Origin: Hondaea fermentalgiana
Taxonomy: Eukaryota; Sar; Bigyra; Thraustochytrida; Thraustochytriidae
NCBI GenBank assembly: GCA_014084085.1
Contig: NPFB01000092.1
Location: 23,236-80,390 of the forward strand
Reading direction: 5' to 3'
DNA: 57,155 bases
The notes beneath the pieces were generated by a model. The model saw only the letters and a program-made list of their open reading frames with translations, made no database searches and was not told where the DNA came from. Numbering within the stretch: the stretch's first letter is position 1; every line of letters begins with the position of its first letter. The translations under genes and the position numbers were made by a program. This document shows positions 22,401 through 31,014 of this stretch, piece after piece.

Positions 22401-22783
22401 GTGGTGCCCGGCATGGTGGTCATGCTGGCGAGGATGGAGACAAGGCCAGCGGACGAGGTGGCCGAGGTGGTCGACGGGGGCGTGGCAGACGCGGACGTGC
22501 CAACAGCAAGGACGAGGATGGCGAGCACAAGGCGCAGCGTCGGGGTAGAGGAAAGGAGGAAGCAAAACCCACAGCCGACGTTATCAAGTTGGACTTGCGC
22601 TTGTCGCCGTATGGTGCCCCCGCGGAAGCCGCGCCCGAGGACATTTCTCTCGAGTTGCTCTCCACCGTCACCGTCTTGCTCGAGCCTACGATTAAGGCAT
22701 CAGCGCGCATCGACTTTGTCACTCGCTTCGTCGGCATGTCATCTGCAGAGGTTGTGCACCATCATCACCCTCATCATCAATAG
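19472..22783 (+). CDS. DIS3L2: DIS3L2-like 3'-5' exoribonuclease (RNB family)
   Basis: This protein of 1103 residues from this start is an RNase II/RNB-family enzyme that degrades RNA from the 3' end, releasing nucleoside monophosphates. After an arginine/glycine/histidine-rich, disordered N-terminus it shows the DIS3L2-type cold-shock start (YYDPWYEREAIDKGI, then LRINAKNRREAFV and ARNRALHGDVVAVEL). It then has the RNB core with the metal-binding Asp cluster TIDPATAKDLDDA near residues 481-493, and a C-terminal S1-like part. No PIN domain is present, which argues for cytoplasmic DIS3L2 rather than exosomal DIS3. An RGG-rich block (about residues 966-1020) is inserted in the C-terminal S1 region, and the protein ends in a His-rich tail. 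The frame extends to an in-frame ATG at 19214; the added residues look like leader sequence, so I prefer 19472. A start at 19544 is also possible. Confidence 0.85.
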   Translation: MTAGTLVEDGGKIESFGKAKSLRNMPSRGGKGAQRQEGHAVSRPPHGQQQKQEHQQHQQQEKDEGEPRRQRHRHRHRGGGRGGRRGGARGNERGEREAAEPPSPQHQASAEDDIEQHQGKKQNNTTKDRKQQKQRGKRPVKMYYDPWYEREAIDKGIESGKIFVGTLRINAKNRREAFVACPTLKWDIYLDGEHARNRALHGDVVAVELDPEIKWNDRNDPSEHLSQVMDAFAKIDLTGTDDEGLWQPLVPAHSTAAKQPSASASSSASSTTPPTKQTENAEHESAAEARTQKINAGSRQPCGRVVGVIAANEASGVNKERSEAQVHIGVLVPQYGYDRTRPAEIKPGVPLASDEAFVEFRPLDARVPFFLIPRGEVPYEFVQDPTSFAPPHQRLFQATIASWEQSHRFPTGRLIRMVGEAGEIGPETEALLIEHNCDHGEFPEAALDVLRDQIPEAGGFQIPQDEIDRRRDLRKSHRICTIDPATAKDLDDALSCVPVPAGKVRGLNGPLPAHFEIGVHIADVSYFVDRDTPLDAEAQRRATTVYLVNKVIPMLPALLSEELCSLNEGVDRLAYSCMWRMTEDGDMLPGAPPPWFGRTVIRSCARLDYGLAQRMMDGTVTPDSVDTGNPDDPTCWPDRRAPEAPITKAQVIEDVCNLGRIAMARRKKRFDRSKGGALALQAVKMSFTRDDHGNPTGVRAYPLHDSNRTIEEYMLMANYLVAQRLILDAQKLAFIRHHPPPEPRGMAALVATLEQEGISFEPTALASAAGLHETLQRLKTNESEELVEIVNSLLRKPMRSALYATAGSLEQKEWRHWALNIPYYTHFTSPIRRYADVVVHRQLTAVLNDAIKEYPDSEEACQLIAEHCNEKKEASKKAQDASDRLFFCVFIKQRFNSNNPIRTLAVVQELGPMSFTLLLTDFSVDCRVHADKDWGASKITATYKKSAADLANEAEASARNAASADRGRGRGRSRGRGGARHGGHAGEDGDKASGRGGRGGRRGRGRRGRANSKDEDGEHKAQRRGRGKEEAKPTADVIKLDLRLSPYGAPAEAAPEDISLELLSTVTVLLEPTIKASARIDFVTRFVGMSSAEVVHHHHPHHQ

Positions 22784-23563
22784 CAAGCAAGCAAGCCCCA
22801 GCCAAGCTCAAGTCTCTAAGATTCCATTTCCCGGACGAGAAGCTCTCAATAATGTCAATTGTATTAGTCAGAATGAACATCTGCTTTTTTTCTGACCCGA
22901 TTTCTATTTCTGTTCTATGCTGGCCCAAAGGGTCTCCGACCCTGTCCCCTGAACGGTGATTTGAGCGACTCAGATGATTCACTCCGTCGAGTCGGTCTTT
23001 AGTCGCGTGTTTTTAGGCCTCATGTCCAGGTCATTAGGTCTCTTTGCATAAAATGTGACGAAAAAGAGAAGAAAAGAAAGATCAGCCAGATCGCGATTCT
23101 GCAGAGCGCCTCGCTGCACCGCGCTCATCCAGTCCCGGCTTGACACGCTCGCCACCGCCGCCGCGCCCTCGCGCCGCTCCGCTCAGCCGCCGCGCCACGC
23201 CGCGCGCCGCCCCCCTCGTGCGGCGCCCGTCGCGAGGCTGACGAAGGGAAGAAGGAGATCGCGTCCGGCCGGTACATCCTCGACCGCCGAAGCCCGCCCC
23301 GGTCGCCTGACGCAGCGCCGCGCAACGTGCCAGCTTGCGTCGCCTGCACCGCACCGGCAGCTTCGTCCTCGCCACAGGCTGTGAGCGCGCCAACTTCGCG
23401 CGCTAGGTAGCTAGACAGCCAAAAGGGCCAGGTCGACCGACCGACCGACCGAGCGACAGCGTGCGGGCAACAGCAACGCTCTTCGTCTCTTTCTTCTCCT
23501 CCTCCTCCTGTTCACCTTGATCTTCTTCCACTTCGTCTCGTTGTTGTTGTTGATTAAGCCAAC
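22784..23563. other. Intergenic region upstream of Rab7
   Basis: GCAAGCAAGC follows the DIS3L2 stop directly. About 250 bp of 3' flank leads into a GC-rich Rab7 promoter with (CGAC) repeats near 23434-23453 and a pyrimidine-rich leader (TTCTTCTCCTCC type) at 23488-23550. No gene seen. Confidence 0.5.
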
Positions 23564-24184
23564 ATGGCGCACCGCAAGAAAGTTCTCCTCAAGGTGATCA
23601 TCCTTGGGGACAGCGGTGTGGGCAAGACATCGCTCATGAACCAGTATGTGAATCAGCGTTTTAGCAAGCAGTACAAGACGACGATTGGCGCGGACTTCAC
23701 CACCAAGGAGGTTGTCATCGACGACAAACTCGTCACCCTACAGATTTGGGACACCGCCGGACAAGAGCGCTTCCAGTCGCTGGGCGTGGCATTTTATCGC
23801 GGCGCGGATGCCTGCATGCTCGTCTACGACATTACTAAACCCAAGACCTTTGACTCTCTGCAGAATTGGCGCGACGAGTTCCTTTTGCAGAGTGCGCCCC
23901 GCGACCCAGAACGGTTTCCCTTTGCTGTTCTTGGCAATATGGTTGACAAGGCCGACGAGCGCCGCGTCCCGGAAGAGAATGCTCGCCGCTGGTGTACGCA
24001 GGACGTTGAACATGAGATTCCCTACTTTGAAACGTCGGCAAAGGACGCCATCAATGTCGACCAGGCTTTCTACGCCATTGCCGAAGCTGCGCTCAAGCAA
24101 GACAACCAGGAGGAGCTCTACATTCCAAACACGCTCCGCGTTCATGCCGTCGACGACCGGAATGCGGATCAATGTGGATGCTAG
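23564..24184 (+). CDS. RAB7: Rab7-type small GTPase with altered G4 box
   Basis: This 206-residue Rab GTPase most resembles Rab7, the regulator of late-endosome/vacuole/lysosome traffic and fusion. G boxes: P-loop GDSGVGKT at 15-22, switch I TTIGADF from residue 39, DTAGQE from 63, and ETSAK ending at residue 160. The C-terminus CGC carries two cysteines for geranylgeranylation, as in Rab7. The Rab7-like N-terminus ([25 protein letters not shown]) and full family length support the ATG at 23564. The oddity is the guanine-specificity box: normally NKxD, it reads NMVD at 125-128 because codon 23939-23941 is ATG. The rest of the protein is intact, so this looks like genuine divergence, although a base-calling error cannot be excluded. 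It may lower nucleotide affinity. Confidence 0.93.
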   Translation: MAHRKKVLLKVIILGDSGVGKTSLMNQYVNQRFSKQYKTTIGADFTTKEVVIDDKLVTLQIWDTAGQERFQSLGVAFYRGADACMLVYDITKPKTFDSLQNWRDEFLLQSAPRDPERFPFAVLGNMVDKADERRVPEENARRWCTQDVEHEIPYFETSAKDAINVDQAFYAIAEAALKQDNQEELYIPNTLRVHAVDDRNADQCGC

Positions 24185-24776
24185 AACGCCTGGCTTCCGC
24201 TCACCTGGCTCGGCCAGCATCTCCTCCTCCTTACATTTTCCTTTCCTCCGTAAACCTCCTTCCCATTTCATCTCATCAGTGACAATTCCTCCATCATTGC
24301 CAACATCATCATCGTCATTACAACCTCCACCACCACCTGGGCCTCTCTTTTCCTCTCTTCATATTCCAGGCTCATTGATAAAAACGAAAGTTTTGTTCTT
24401 GTGCTGTTCTTTTGCTTGCCTATGCTCGCTAACTTGCTTGCTCGGCTCGTTGCTGTAGTAGTAGTACTTGGAGCTCGTATCACCACACACCATGCCACTG
24501 CACCTAGGCGGCAAGATGGTGAAGTGGTTCCAAAGGGTCCACGGGGTTGGTTCGTCGCGTACAGGTTGAGGTATAATCTGCTGTGGGGCGAGTGAAATGC
24601 CTGTGCCTGCCTGCACCCGCACCTGCGCGATAAAGTTGAAGGGCGGCAATGTACGCTACCACATTGACCTTTTTCGCGCGCGCAGGAAAAGGAAAAAAAG
24701 GAGAAAAAAATAGGGGAGGTAAAGGGTTCGGGGAAGAGATAGCGCGGTCTAAAGAGTAAGAAACTCGACCGTCCGC
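24185..24776. other. Convergent 3' region between Rab7 and dyskerin
   Basis: Both neighbouring genes end here. It contains CATCATCATC-like runs near 24300-24325 and an A/G-rich stretch near 24684-24720. No gene is recognisable. Confidence 0.55.
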
Positions 24777-26276
24777 TTACTCGGAATCAGCGTCCTCCTC
24801 AACCTTCTTCTTCTTCTTCTTCTTGTCCTTCTTCTCCTTCTTGGCGGACTTGCTCGGGGTCTCGCCAGCGTCAGACTCGGCGTCGCTAGACTCAGCCTTG
24901 CGCTTCTTGTCCTTCTTGGCCTTCTTTTCCTTCTTGGCCTTCTTATCCTTCTTCGAAGGCGTCTCCGGCTCGGCGCCATTCGTCGTCTCCATCGCCTCGG
25001 CCGTGGCGGTCGCGGTGGCAGCCACGGCAGCCGCAGCGGCGGCAGGGACGGCAACGTCCTTGCGGGCCCAATCGGTGGGCGTCTTCTCGTTGGGGCGTCC
25101 GTGCTTGTCAAGGAGACCCTCCTTGACCATGGCCTTCTTCTTGGTCGCGACAGGGCCAAGGCCCCAGCGGCGCGGGTAGAGGTCACGCTCCATGATGACA
25201 CGCTTGATCTTGGCAACAACGCCGTGGTCGACAGTCGCCATGACCGCAGTGGTCATCTCGGCAATACCGATGGCGATTGCCTCACCCTTGGTGGTCATCA
25301 AGACGACCTCCTCGCCGTTACCAATGTCATCCGCAAAGCGGAGAAGACCCGGGATCATAAGTTTGGCGCCGTAGCAAATGGCGTTGATGGCGCTGTCCTT
25401 GACGACGATGCGCTTCATGCCCGTGAGCAGCGACTCGAGCGGGCGCACCACGCGTCGCAGGTACGTCTCATCCTTGGTGTTGTCGTACTGCCACTGCGCG
25501 TCGAGGACGTCGTGCAGGGTGACCATGCCGTCATCCTCGGAGACGGCACCGGAGCGCACGCGACGCAGCTCGGCCATGTGCGCGCCCACGCCCGTAATGA
25601 GACCCAGGTGCACGCACAGCGTACGAATGTAGGTGCCAGCGGCGCAGCTCACCCAAAAGACGCCAAGGTTGCGCTCCTTGTCAAACTCGAGCAGCTTGGA
25701 CTTGTAGATGGTACGGATGCGCAGCTGGCGCTTCACAGCACTGATGAGAGGGGGGCGCTGGAAGAGGGCGCCCGTGAGGGTCTCGATGGCCTGCGCCAAT
25801 TTCTGCTCCGACTCGATCGCGCTGTGCAGGCGCACCACGGCCACGTACTCCTTACCGGCAGACTGCTGCGACTTGACCAAGCGCGTCGCGCGGTCGATGC
25901 AGACGATGAGGCAGCCAGTCACCTTGGGATCCAGGGTGCCGCTGTGGCCCGTCTTCTCTACGCGCAAGATGCGGCGCACCCAGGCGACCACCTCGTGCGA
26001 GCTCGGGTTAGAAGCCTTGTCCAGGTTGATGAAGCCCGACTTGACATAGTCCTGGATAGGCCTCTTGAGCGGGTTGTGCCCATTCGGGATCGGCGTGTAG
26101 TGCGCCGTGCGGATGTTGAGCTTGTCAAAGTTCTTGAGCAGCAGCGGCCAGTCGCTCGTGTCCAGCGTCGGCACCTCCTTCGACGGCTCGATGCTGAAGT
26201 CGCCCTGCAGCTGCTTCTCGCCCACGCCGCCGGCCTCGCCGCCCTCCAGCGAGGCGCGCTTCGACTTCTTGCCCAT
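24777..26276 (-). CDS. DKC1: Dyskerin / Cbf5, H/ACA snoRNP pseudouridine synthase
   Basis: This 499-residue protein, close to the usual dyskerin length, is the catalytic subunit of H/ACA ribonucleoproteins. Those complexes convert uridine to pseudouridine in rRNA and snRNA in the nucleolus and Cajal bodies. A DKCLD-type N-terminal region precedes the TruB domain, whose catalytic motif [13 protein letters not shown] places the nucleophilic Asp at residue 116. A PUA domain follows (from about [22 protein letters not shown]), then a long Lys-rich tail with KKDKK/KKEKK blocks typical of nucleolar localisation signals. The minus-strand frame stays open past 26276, but that part encodes AATG/CATT-repeat peptide. 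The ATG at 26276 gives the conserved GKKSKR-type start. It is divergent with the DDX54-like gene. Confidence 0.95.
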   Translation of the reverse strand: MGKKSKRASLEGGEAGGVGEKQLQGDFSIEPSKEVPTLDTSDWPLLLKNFDKLNIRTAHYTPIPNGHNPLKRPIQDYVKSGFINLDKASNPSSHEVVAWVRRILRVEKTGHSGTLDPKVTGCLIVCIDRATRLVKSQQSAGKEYVAVVRLHSAIESEQKLAQAIETLTGALFQRPPLISAVKRQLRIRTIYKSKLLEFDKERNLGVFWVSCAAGTYIRTLCVHLGLITGVGAHMAELRRVRSGAVSEDDGMVTLHDVLDAQWQYDNTKDETYLRRVVRPLESLLTGMKRIVVKDSAINAICYGAKLMIPGLLRFADDIGNGEEVVLMTTKGEAIAIGIAEMTTAVMATVDHGVVAKIKRVIMERDLYPRRWGLGPVATKKKAMVKEGLLDKHGRPNEKTPTDWARKDVAVPAAAAAAVAATATATAEAMETTNGAEPETPSKKDKKAKKEKKAKKDKKRKAESSDAESDAGETPSKSAKKEKKDKKKKKKKVEEDADSE

Positions 26277-26595
26277 CTTGCTCGACTCCGCGCCGCTGCA
26301 CTCCGCTCCGCTCCACGCCACGCGCCGCGACGCCTCGCGACGCCTCGCGACGCAGCACGCTCCGGCCGCTCCCGCTCGCCTCTCCGCCGACCTCTCCGCT
26401 GGCGCGCTGCTCTCGCGCTCGGGCTCGGGCTCTGCGCGCTCGAGGCAGGCCGGCCAAGCGCCGCCACCCACGAGACCACCCAATCCGCGCCCAGCCAAGC
26501 AGGAGGAATAAGGGGGCACCACGAGAGGAGGGAGAGGAGGGAATGGATGACAGGGAGCGGCGTGAGGGACTGTGACAGGGAATGAGAAGGAGAAT

Positions 26596-26960
26596 GAATG
26601 ACTCTGTGGATGGGGACGTGAGTGAAAGCAAGATTGACTGTGTATGAAGGCGAGAATGAATGAATGAATGCATGAATGAATGACATGCATGAATGCATGA
26701 ATGAAAGCGAATGAATGAATGAATGCATGAATGAATGAATGAATGAATGAATGAATGAATGAATGAATGAATGAATGAATGACCAGTGAATGAGTGACCA
26801 TGGTGAATGAATGACATGCATGAATGAATGAATGAATGAATCAGTGAATGAGTGAATGAATGACATGCATGAATGAATGAATGAAAGCGAATGAATGAAC
26901 GAACGAAAGCGAATGAAGGCAAGCACGAAGGCAAGCATAAGAATGAAGGCAAGATTGAGA
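26596..26960. repeat. (GAAT)n tetranucleotide repeat region with GCAT interruptions
   Basis: Imperfect tandem GAAT units fill about 360 bp, interrupted by GACATGCATGAAT and GAAAGC units that themselves recur. The most perfect part is 26720-26780. Because the period is four, all frames stay open and give Phe/Ile/His/Ser-rich peptides on the minus strand, which are not real proteins. Confidence 0.9.
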
Positions 26961-27300
26961 AGCGTGAAGACAACCATGCGGCAAGAATGCAAGCCCCCAC
27001 CCCGAAGCAAAACCAACAAAGCAACACAAGAGACCGGGCGATGGACAGCTAGCTAGCTAGCTCCCTCGACTTGTTGGCCATCCAGCCGCGACCCGGAGGC
27101 AGCCTGCCAGGCGAAACTTGCGCACGCTTGCCTTGCTTGGCCCGGCCTCGTTGGTTCATAGGAGGAAAGCGCGGCAACCAGTGGTCGCGCCGCGCGGGGG
27201 GCACGCTGCGAGACTTCGCGCGCCGCGCCGCGCTCGACACGGGTCGGGGCCCGGCGCGCGCGGCGCAGGTCCGCCGGCCCTGCCCCCCCGGGCCGCCGTG

Positions 27301-27400
27301 NNNNNNNNNNNNNNNNNNNNNNNNNNNNNNNNNNNNNNNNNNNNNNNNNNNNNNNNNNNNNNNNNNNNNNNNNNNNNNNNNNNNNNNNNNNNNNNNNNNN
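27301..27400. other. Assembly gap (100 N)
   Basis: Exactly 100 undetermined bases. The 13 bases before the gap (27288-27300) and the 13 after it (27401-27413) are identical, CCGGGCCGCCGTG. The two contig ends may simply overlap, or the gap may sit in a tandem repeat. Confidence 0.98.
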
Positions 27401-27516
27401 CCGGGCCGCCGTGGCCAGCCACGCGCAGAGCGACTTCGAGCGCGCCGCCGCGAGCGAGCACGAGACGGCGCAGAGAAGGCGAGGGCGAGCGGACGAGCAG
27501 GCGGCCGCAAAGCGCT

Positions 27517-27522
<6 letters not shown>

Positions 27523-27547
<25 letters not shown>
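27523..27547. repeat. (CCAG)n microsatellite
   Basis: About six CCAG units followed by CGAG units in the helicase leader region. Confidence 0.8.
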
Positions 27548-27552
<5 letters not shown>

Positions 27553-27693
27553 CGAGCCAACCGGCCCGGAGCGGCGGAGACTGGCGAGAAGCGCAAAGGC
27601 AGAACTCATCTACGTCTCTCCGGGCTTGCACAGCGAACGAGCGAGGCAGCGAGCGATTTGGCTCGAGCCGGAGCCGAGGGTGCGGGAGAGACG

Positions 27694-30504
27694 ATGAAGG
27701 GCAACGGCGCGAAGACGAAGAACCTCAAGAGGTCGCGCGAGGCCATGGCGGCCAGCGCCGACCCTCTAAATGGGCAGATTGAGGGCTTTGGAGATGTCGA
27801 CGAGCACGCTTCGGCTGCCAAGGCCAAGCCCAAGGGCAAGGACGCCAGCGGCCTCGACGCCACCAGCACCACCGGGAACGGCCCCGCTTCGAAGAAGAGC
27901 AAGAAGAGTGGCGGGTTCCAGAGTCTCGGTCTTAGTCGCGCCGTGCTCAATGGTATCATGAAGCTTGGCTACAACGTGCCAACCCCGATCCAGCGCAAGT
28001 CGCTTCCCAGCGCGCTTGGCGGCAGAGACATCGTTGCCATGGCGCGCACGGGATCCGGAAAAACAGCAGCTTTTCTCATCCCTCTTTTGGAAAAGCTCAA
28101 GGCGCATTCGGCGGTCGTCGGCGCTCGCGGTCTTGTTCTCAGCCCCACGCGCGAACTCGCGCAGCAAACGTACCGCTTTGCGATTCGCATGGGCAAGTTC
28201 ACTACCCTGCGCGCCTGTCTCCTCCAGGGTGGTGACTCACTTACGGCCCAATTCGAGGCCCTGTCCAACAACCCGGATGTTATCGTTGCAACCCCTGGAC
28301 GCCTCGTGCATCTCCTCGCCGAGGTGAACGATCTCAGTCTCAAGCGTGTCGAAGTTCTCGTTGTCGACGAGGCCGATCGTCTCTTTGAGATGGGTTTCGC
28401 GCTCCAGCTTAAGGAGATTCTCGACAAGGTTCCCGAACAACGCCAAACACTCCTCTTTAGTGCCACTATGCCCGTGCAGCTCATGGAGTTCGCGCGCGCC
28501 GGTCTGCAGGACCCGGAACTTATTCGTCTCGACGCAGAGACCAAGATTAGCGAGAACCTGAAACTCGCTTTTTTTATGATTCGTACCAAAGAAAAGATGA
28601 GCGCGCTCGTGCATCTTCTCACAGAGGTCATCTTCAAAGATGAGCTCACCATTGTCTTTGCCGCCACGCGCCATCACGTCGAGTATGTCAAGGATCTTCT
28701 GTGGGAACGGTCCGGCATCAAATGCAGTGCTGTCTTTGGATCCATGGATCAGCTTGCGCGTCAGTCAAACCTTGACCAGTTCCGCAAGGGTGAGACCCGC
28801 GTTCTCGTTGTGACCGATGTCGCAGCACGCGGCATCGACATCCCCCTTCTCAACAATGTCGTCAATCTCGAGTTCCCAGCTCAGCCCAAGCTCTTTGTGC
28901 ATCGCGTTGGCCGCGCTGCTCGGCAAGGGCGCTCCGGCACGGCCTACAGCTTTGTGACTCAGGACGAAATGCCTTACGTCGTCGATCTTCACCTCTTTCT
29001 TGGCCGTCGTATGCGCGGCTTCGATGCTGTTGTCGACGAAGACGAAGTCGAAGTTGATCGTACCGTCGCAAAGTACGACCAAACGACCATGACTCCGGAC
29101 GACGTCGACATTGGTCGATTTCCTCAGGCCATCATCGACGCAGAGAATGAGCGTCTCACCTCGATCATTGAGGACTCCCCGGAACTCGAAAAACTCGCCA
29201 AGGTCGTTTCCAACGCGCATTCACTCTACGTGCGCACGCGCAAGGAGGCGTCGCACCGCTCCGTGAAGCGGGCCAAGGCCATTGGAACGCAGCCTCGAGT
29301 TCATCCTTTGCTTACTACGCATGGTCACGGGGAGGCCGCTGCTGACCTGGATGCACAGCTGCGCGCCATCCGTGGCTTTCGCCCTGGCATGACTGTCTTC
29401 GAGCTTGAACACTCCAAGAACGGTCACAAACTTGGCGAAGCTGCCTCCGCAATGGTTAAGAAGCGCATGGCGCATGGCTCTGTCATCTCGAAAGAGCACC
29501 GTCGACGATCTGAGCAAGAGGCAAGTCGCAAGGCTGAGGCCGTCAACCGCGAAGCTGCTGCTGCGGAAGACGCCGAGACGAAAGATCGCGGATCGGCCGC
29601 GGAGAATCTTGCAGACGTTGACGCAAAGGACCAAGACCGTCCCGAGCAGCCGCAACGTCGGCGACTGTCCAAAGCGGAGCGCAAGCAGCTCAAGAAGAAG
29701 GGTCTCCCTGTGGTGAGTCCTGCAGTTGCGCCTCGAGATGAGGAGAGCGACAAGCTTACGACAGTCGAGGCTCTTGACGCCGGCGCCTATCGCGACCCGG
29801 ACGCCTACATTCCTTCTGTCCCTTCCGACTATGACGCTGCTGCAAGTCTGCATCTCTCCATCAACGGCGCCGGTGGTCGTTCAAGAGACGACCAGCCTTC
29901 CCAAGCCAGCCGTCTTGAAGACGCCTTGCTCGATCTCGTACCTGATGATCAGAACGACATCATGTCCAAACAGCGCACCTATCACTGGGATAAGCGCAAG
30001 AAAAAGTACGTCAAGGCATCCATGGAGGAACACATTCAGGCCAAGCGCGTCAAGAATGAAAGCGGTACCATGATTCGCATCAAGAACCGTGGCGAGCTCT
30101 ACGACAAGTGGCAAAAGAAGTCGCGCAAGCGCGTATCCAATGCTGGAGGTACCGAGATTGACTCGGGCGCTGTGGGTAGCGACGCCAAGCTTAGTACGAA
30201 TGTACGTCTGCTTGCGCGTGCCAGTCGGGACGCCAAGTCAGAAATGCCAAATGCACATCTTGCCGAAGAGGTCAAGGATGAAAAGACGATTCGCAAGGAG
30301 CGCAAGGAGAAACAGAAGCGCCGCGATCGCAATGGTCCTAAGAAACCAGGTGCCGTCGCTGCGAAACGCAAACGTCCGGAGCCCGTGCCAAAGCGCGCCA
30401 AGGGCGAACCTCTTGAGTCCAAACATGCGCGCTCTCGCATTGTCGTCAAGGGTAGTGGTGGTGGTGGTGGTGCCAAGAAGAAGAAGTTCGGCTCGCGCAA
30501 GTGA
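27694..30504 (+). CDS. DDX54: DDX54/Dbp10-type DEAD-box RNA helicase
   Basis: This 936-residue DEAD-box ATPase of the Dbp10/DDX54 group acts in large ribosomal subunit assembly in the nucleolus. Motifs in order: Q motif around FQSLGLS..GYNVPTPIQ; motif I ARTGSGKT at 117-124; Ia PTRELAQQ; Ib TPGR; II DEAD at 225-228; III SAT at 256-258; V TDVAARGIDIP; VI HRVGRAARQGRSG. A long C-terminal extension contains a DBP10CT-like segment (YHWDKRKKKYVKA and nearby) and Lys/Arg-rich nucleolar-type tails ending in KKKKFGSRK. The frame runs back through the N gap, but the ATG at 27694 gives a normal N-terminus and is preferred. Divergent to dyskerin, which works in the same nucleolar pathway. Confidence 0.92.
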   Translation: MKGNGAKTKNLKRSREAMAASADPLNGQIEGFGDVDEHASAAKAKPKGKDASGLDATSTTGNGPASKKSKKSGGFQSLGLSRAVLNGIMKLGYNVPTPIQRKSLPSALGGRDIVAMARTGSGKTAAFLIPLLEKLKAHSAVVGARGLVLSPTRELAQQTYRFAIRMGKFTTLRACLLQGGDSLTAQFEALSNNPDVIVATPGRLVHLLAEVNDLSLKRVEVLVVDEADRLFEMGFALQLKEILDKVPEQRQTLLFSATMPVQLMEFARAGLQDPELIRLDAETKISENLKLAFFMIRTKEKMSALVHLLTEVIFKDELTIVFAATRHHVEYVKDLLWERSGIKCSAVFGSMDQLARQSNLDQFRKGETRVLVVTDVAARGIDIPLLNNVVNLEFPAQPKLFVHRVGRAARQGRSGTAYSFVTQDEMPYVVDLHLFLGRRMRGFDAVVDEDEVEVDRTVAKYDQTTMTPDDVDIGRFPQAIIDAENERLTSIIEDSPELEKLAKVVSNAHSLYVRTRKEASHRSVKRAKAIGTQPRVHPLLTTHGHGEAAADLDAQLRAIRGFRPGMTVFELEHSKNGHKLGEAASAMVKKRMAHGSVISKEHRRRSEQEASRKAEAVNREAAAAEDAETKDRGSAAENLADVDAKDQDRPEQPQRRRLSKAERKQLKKKGLPVVSPAVAPRDEESDKLTTVEALDAGAYRDPDAYIPSVPSDYDAAASLHLSINGAGGRSRDDQPSQASRLEDALLDLVPDDQNDIMSKQRTYHWDKRKKKYVKASMEEHIQAKRVKNESGTMIRIKNRGELYDKWQKKSRKRVSNAGGTEIDSGAVGSDAKLSTNVRLLARASRDAKSEMPNAHLAEEVKDEKTIRKERKEKQKRRDRNGPKKPGAVAAKRKRPEPVPKRAKGEPLESKHARSRIVVKGSGGGGGAKKKKFGSRK

Positions 30505-31014
30505 AAAGCATAAACAAGGTTTTGGAAAATATGCACGTTGTTCGCGCCGTTTTCAAGTAAATATTCAACAATCTTCTTTTTTGTCAAGATTTTTCCACAT
30601 ATTCTAGATAAGGCAAGGCTGTTCAGTCGATGAACAATAAACTCGCACAGTCAAGCTGCGTGGGGCCCAAAACGTGTGTACTATAGTACGAAGGCCTCAG
30701 GGACTTGGAAAAATAAAAAAAGTTTTTTTCTTTCAACGGACACATGCGGCTCCATACAGTTTTGACATCATGATGAAGAAATGAAGGAATGACAGGGGCG
30801 CGAGTAGGCAAGTAGGCAAGCGCCATGTCGATCAACGTCAAGCGCACGTGAGTGCTTGTCTTGGTGCACTTTATTGGGACTTGGAGCCGGGCGCCTTATA
30901 TCATCATCTTCTACTTCCCGAGCTGGCTGGCCGGGCGCGAGCGAGCTTTGGTGGCCTCGCAGGCCAGCTCGGCGCGCAGCTCCTCCAGGTTAAACTTGTC
31001 GCGCAGTAGAGGCG
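30505..31014. other. Intergenic region between DDX54-like and large EF-hand/ankyrin gene
   Basis: The helicase 3' flank is AT-rich, with GGAAAAATAAAAAAAG near 30708. A TTATATCATC stretch near 30896 lies about 120 bp before the next start codon and might be a TATA-like element. A short minus-strand frame (30911-31042) is described under findings. Confidence 0.45.

Larger units (their letters stand above)
26277..27693. other. Divergent promoter region between dyskerin and DDX54-like genes
   Basis: About 1.4 kb separates the two start codons. It includes GC-rich sequence next to dyskerin, a long GAAT-family tetranucleotide region (about 26596-26960), an assembly gap (27301-27400), CCAG repeats near 27523-27547, and the helicase leader. 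Frames crossing the gap are not meaningful. Confidence 0.6.

Noticed and set aside
26277..26801. 175-codon N-terminal extension of dyskerin
   Set aside because: Encodes His/Ser/Phe/Ile repeats from the period-4 GAAT tract; dyskerin families start near 26276.
27118..27693. N-terminal extension of the helicase through the gap
   Set aside because: It crosses 100 undetermined bases and is Arg/Ala-rich leader; a normal start exists at 27694.
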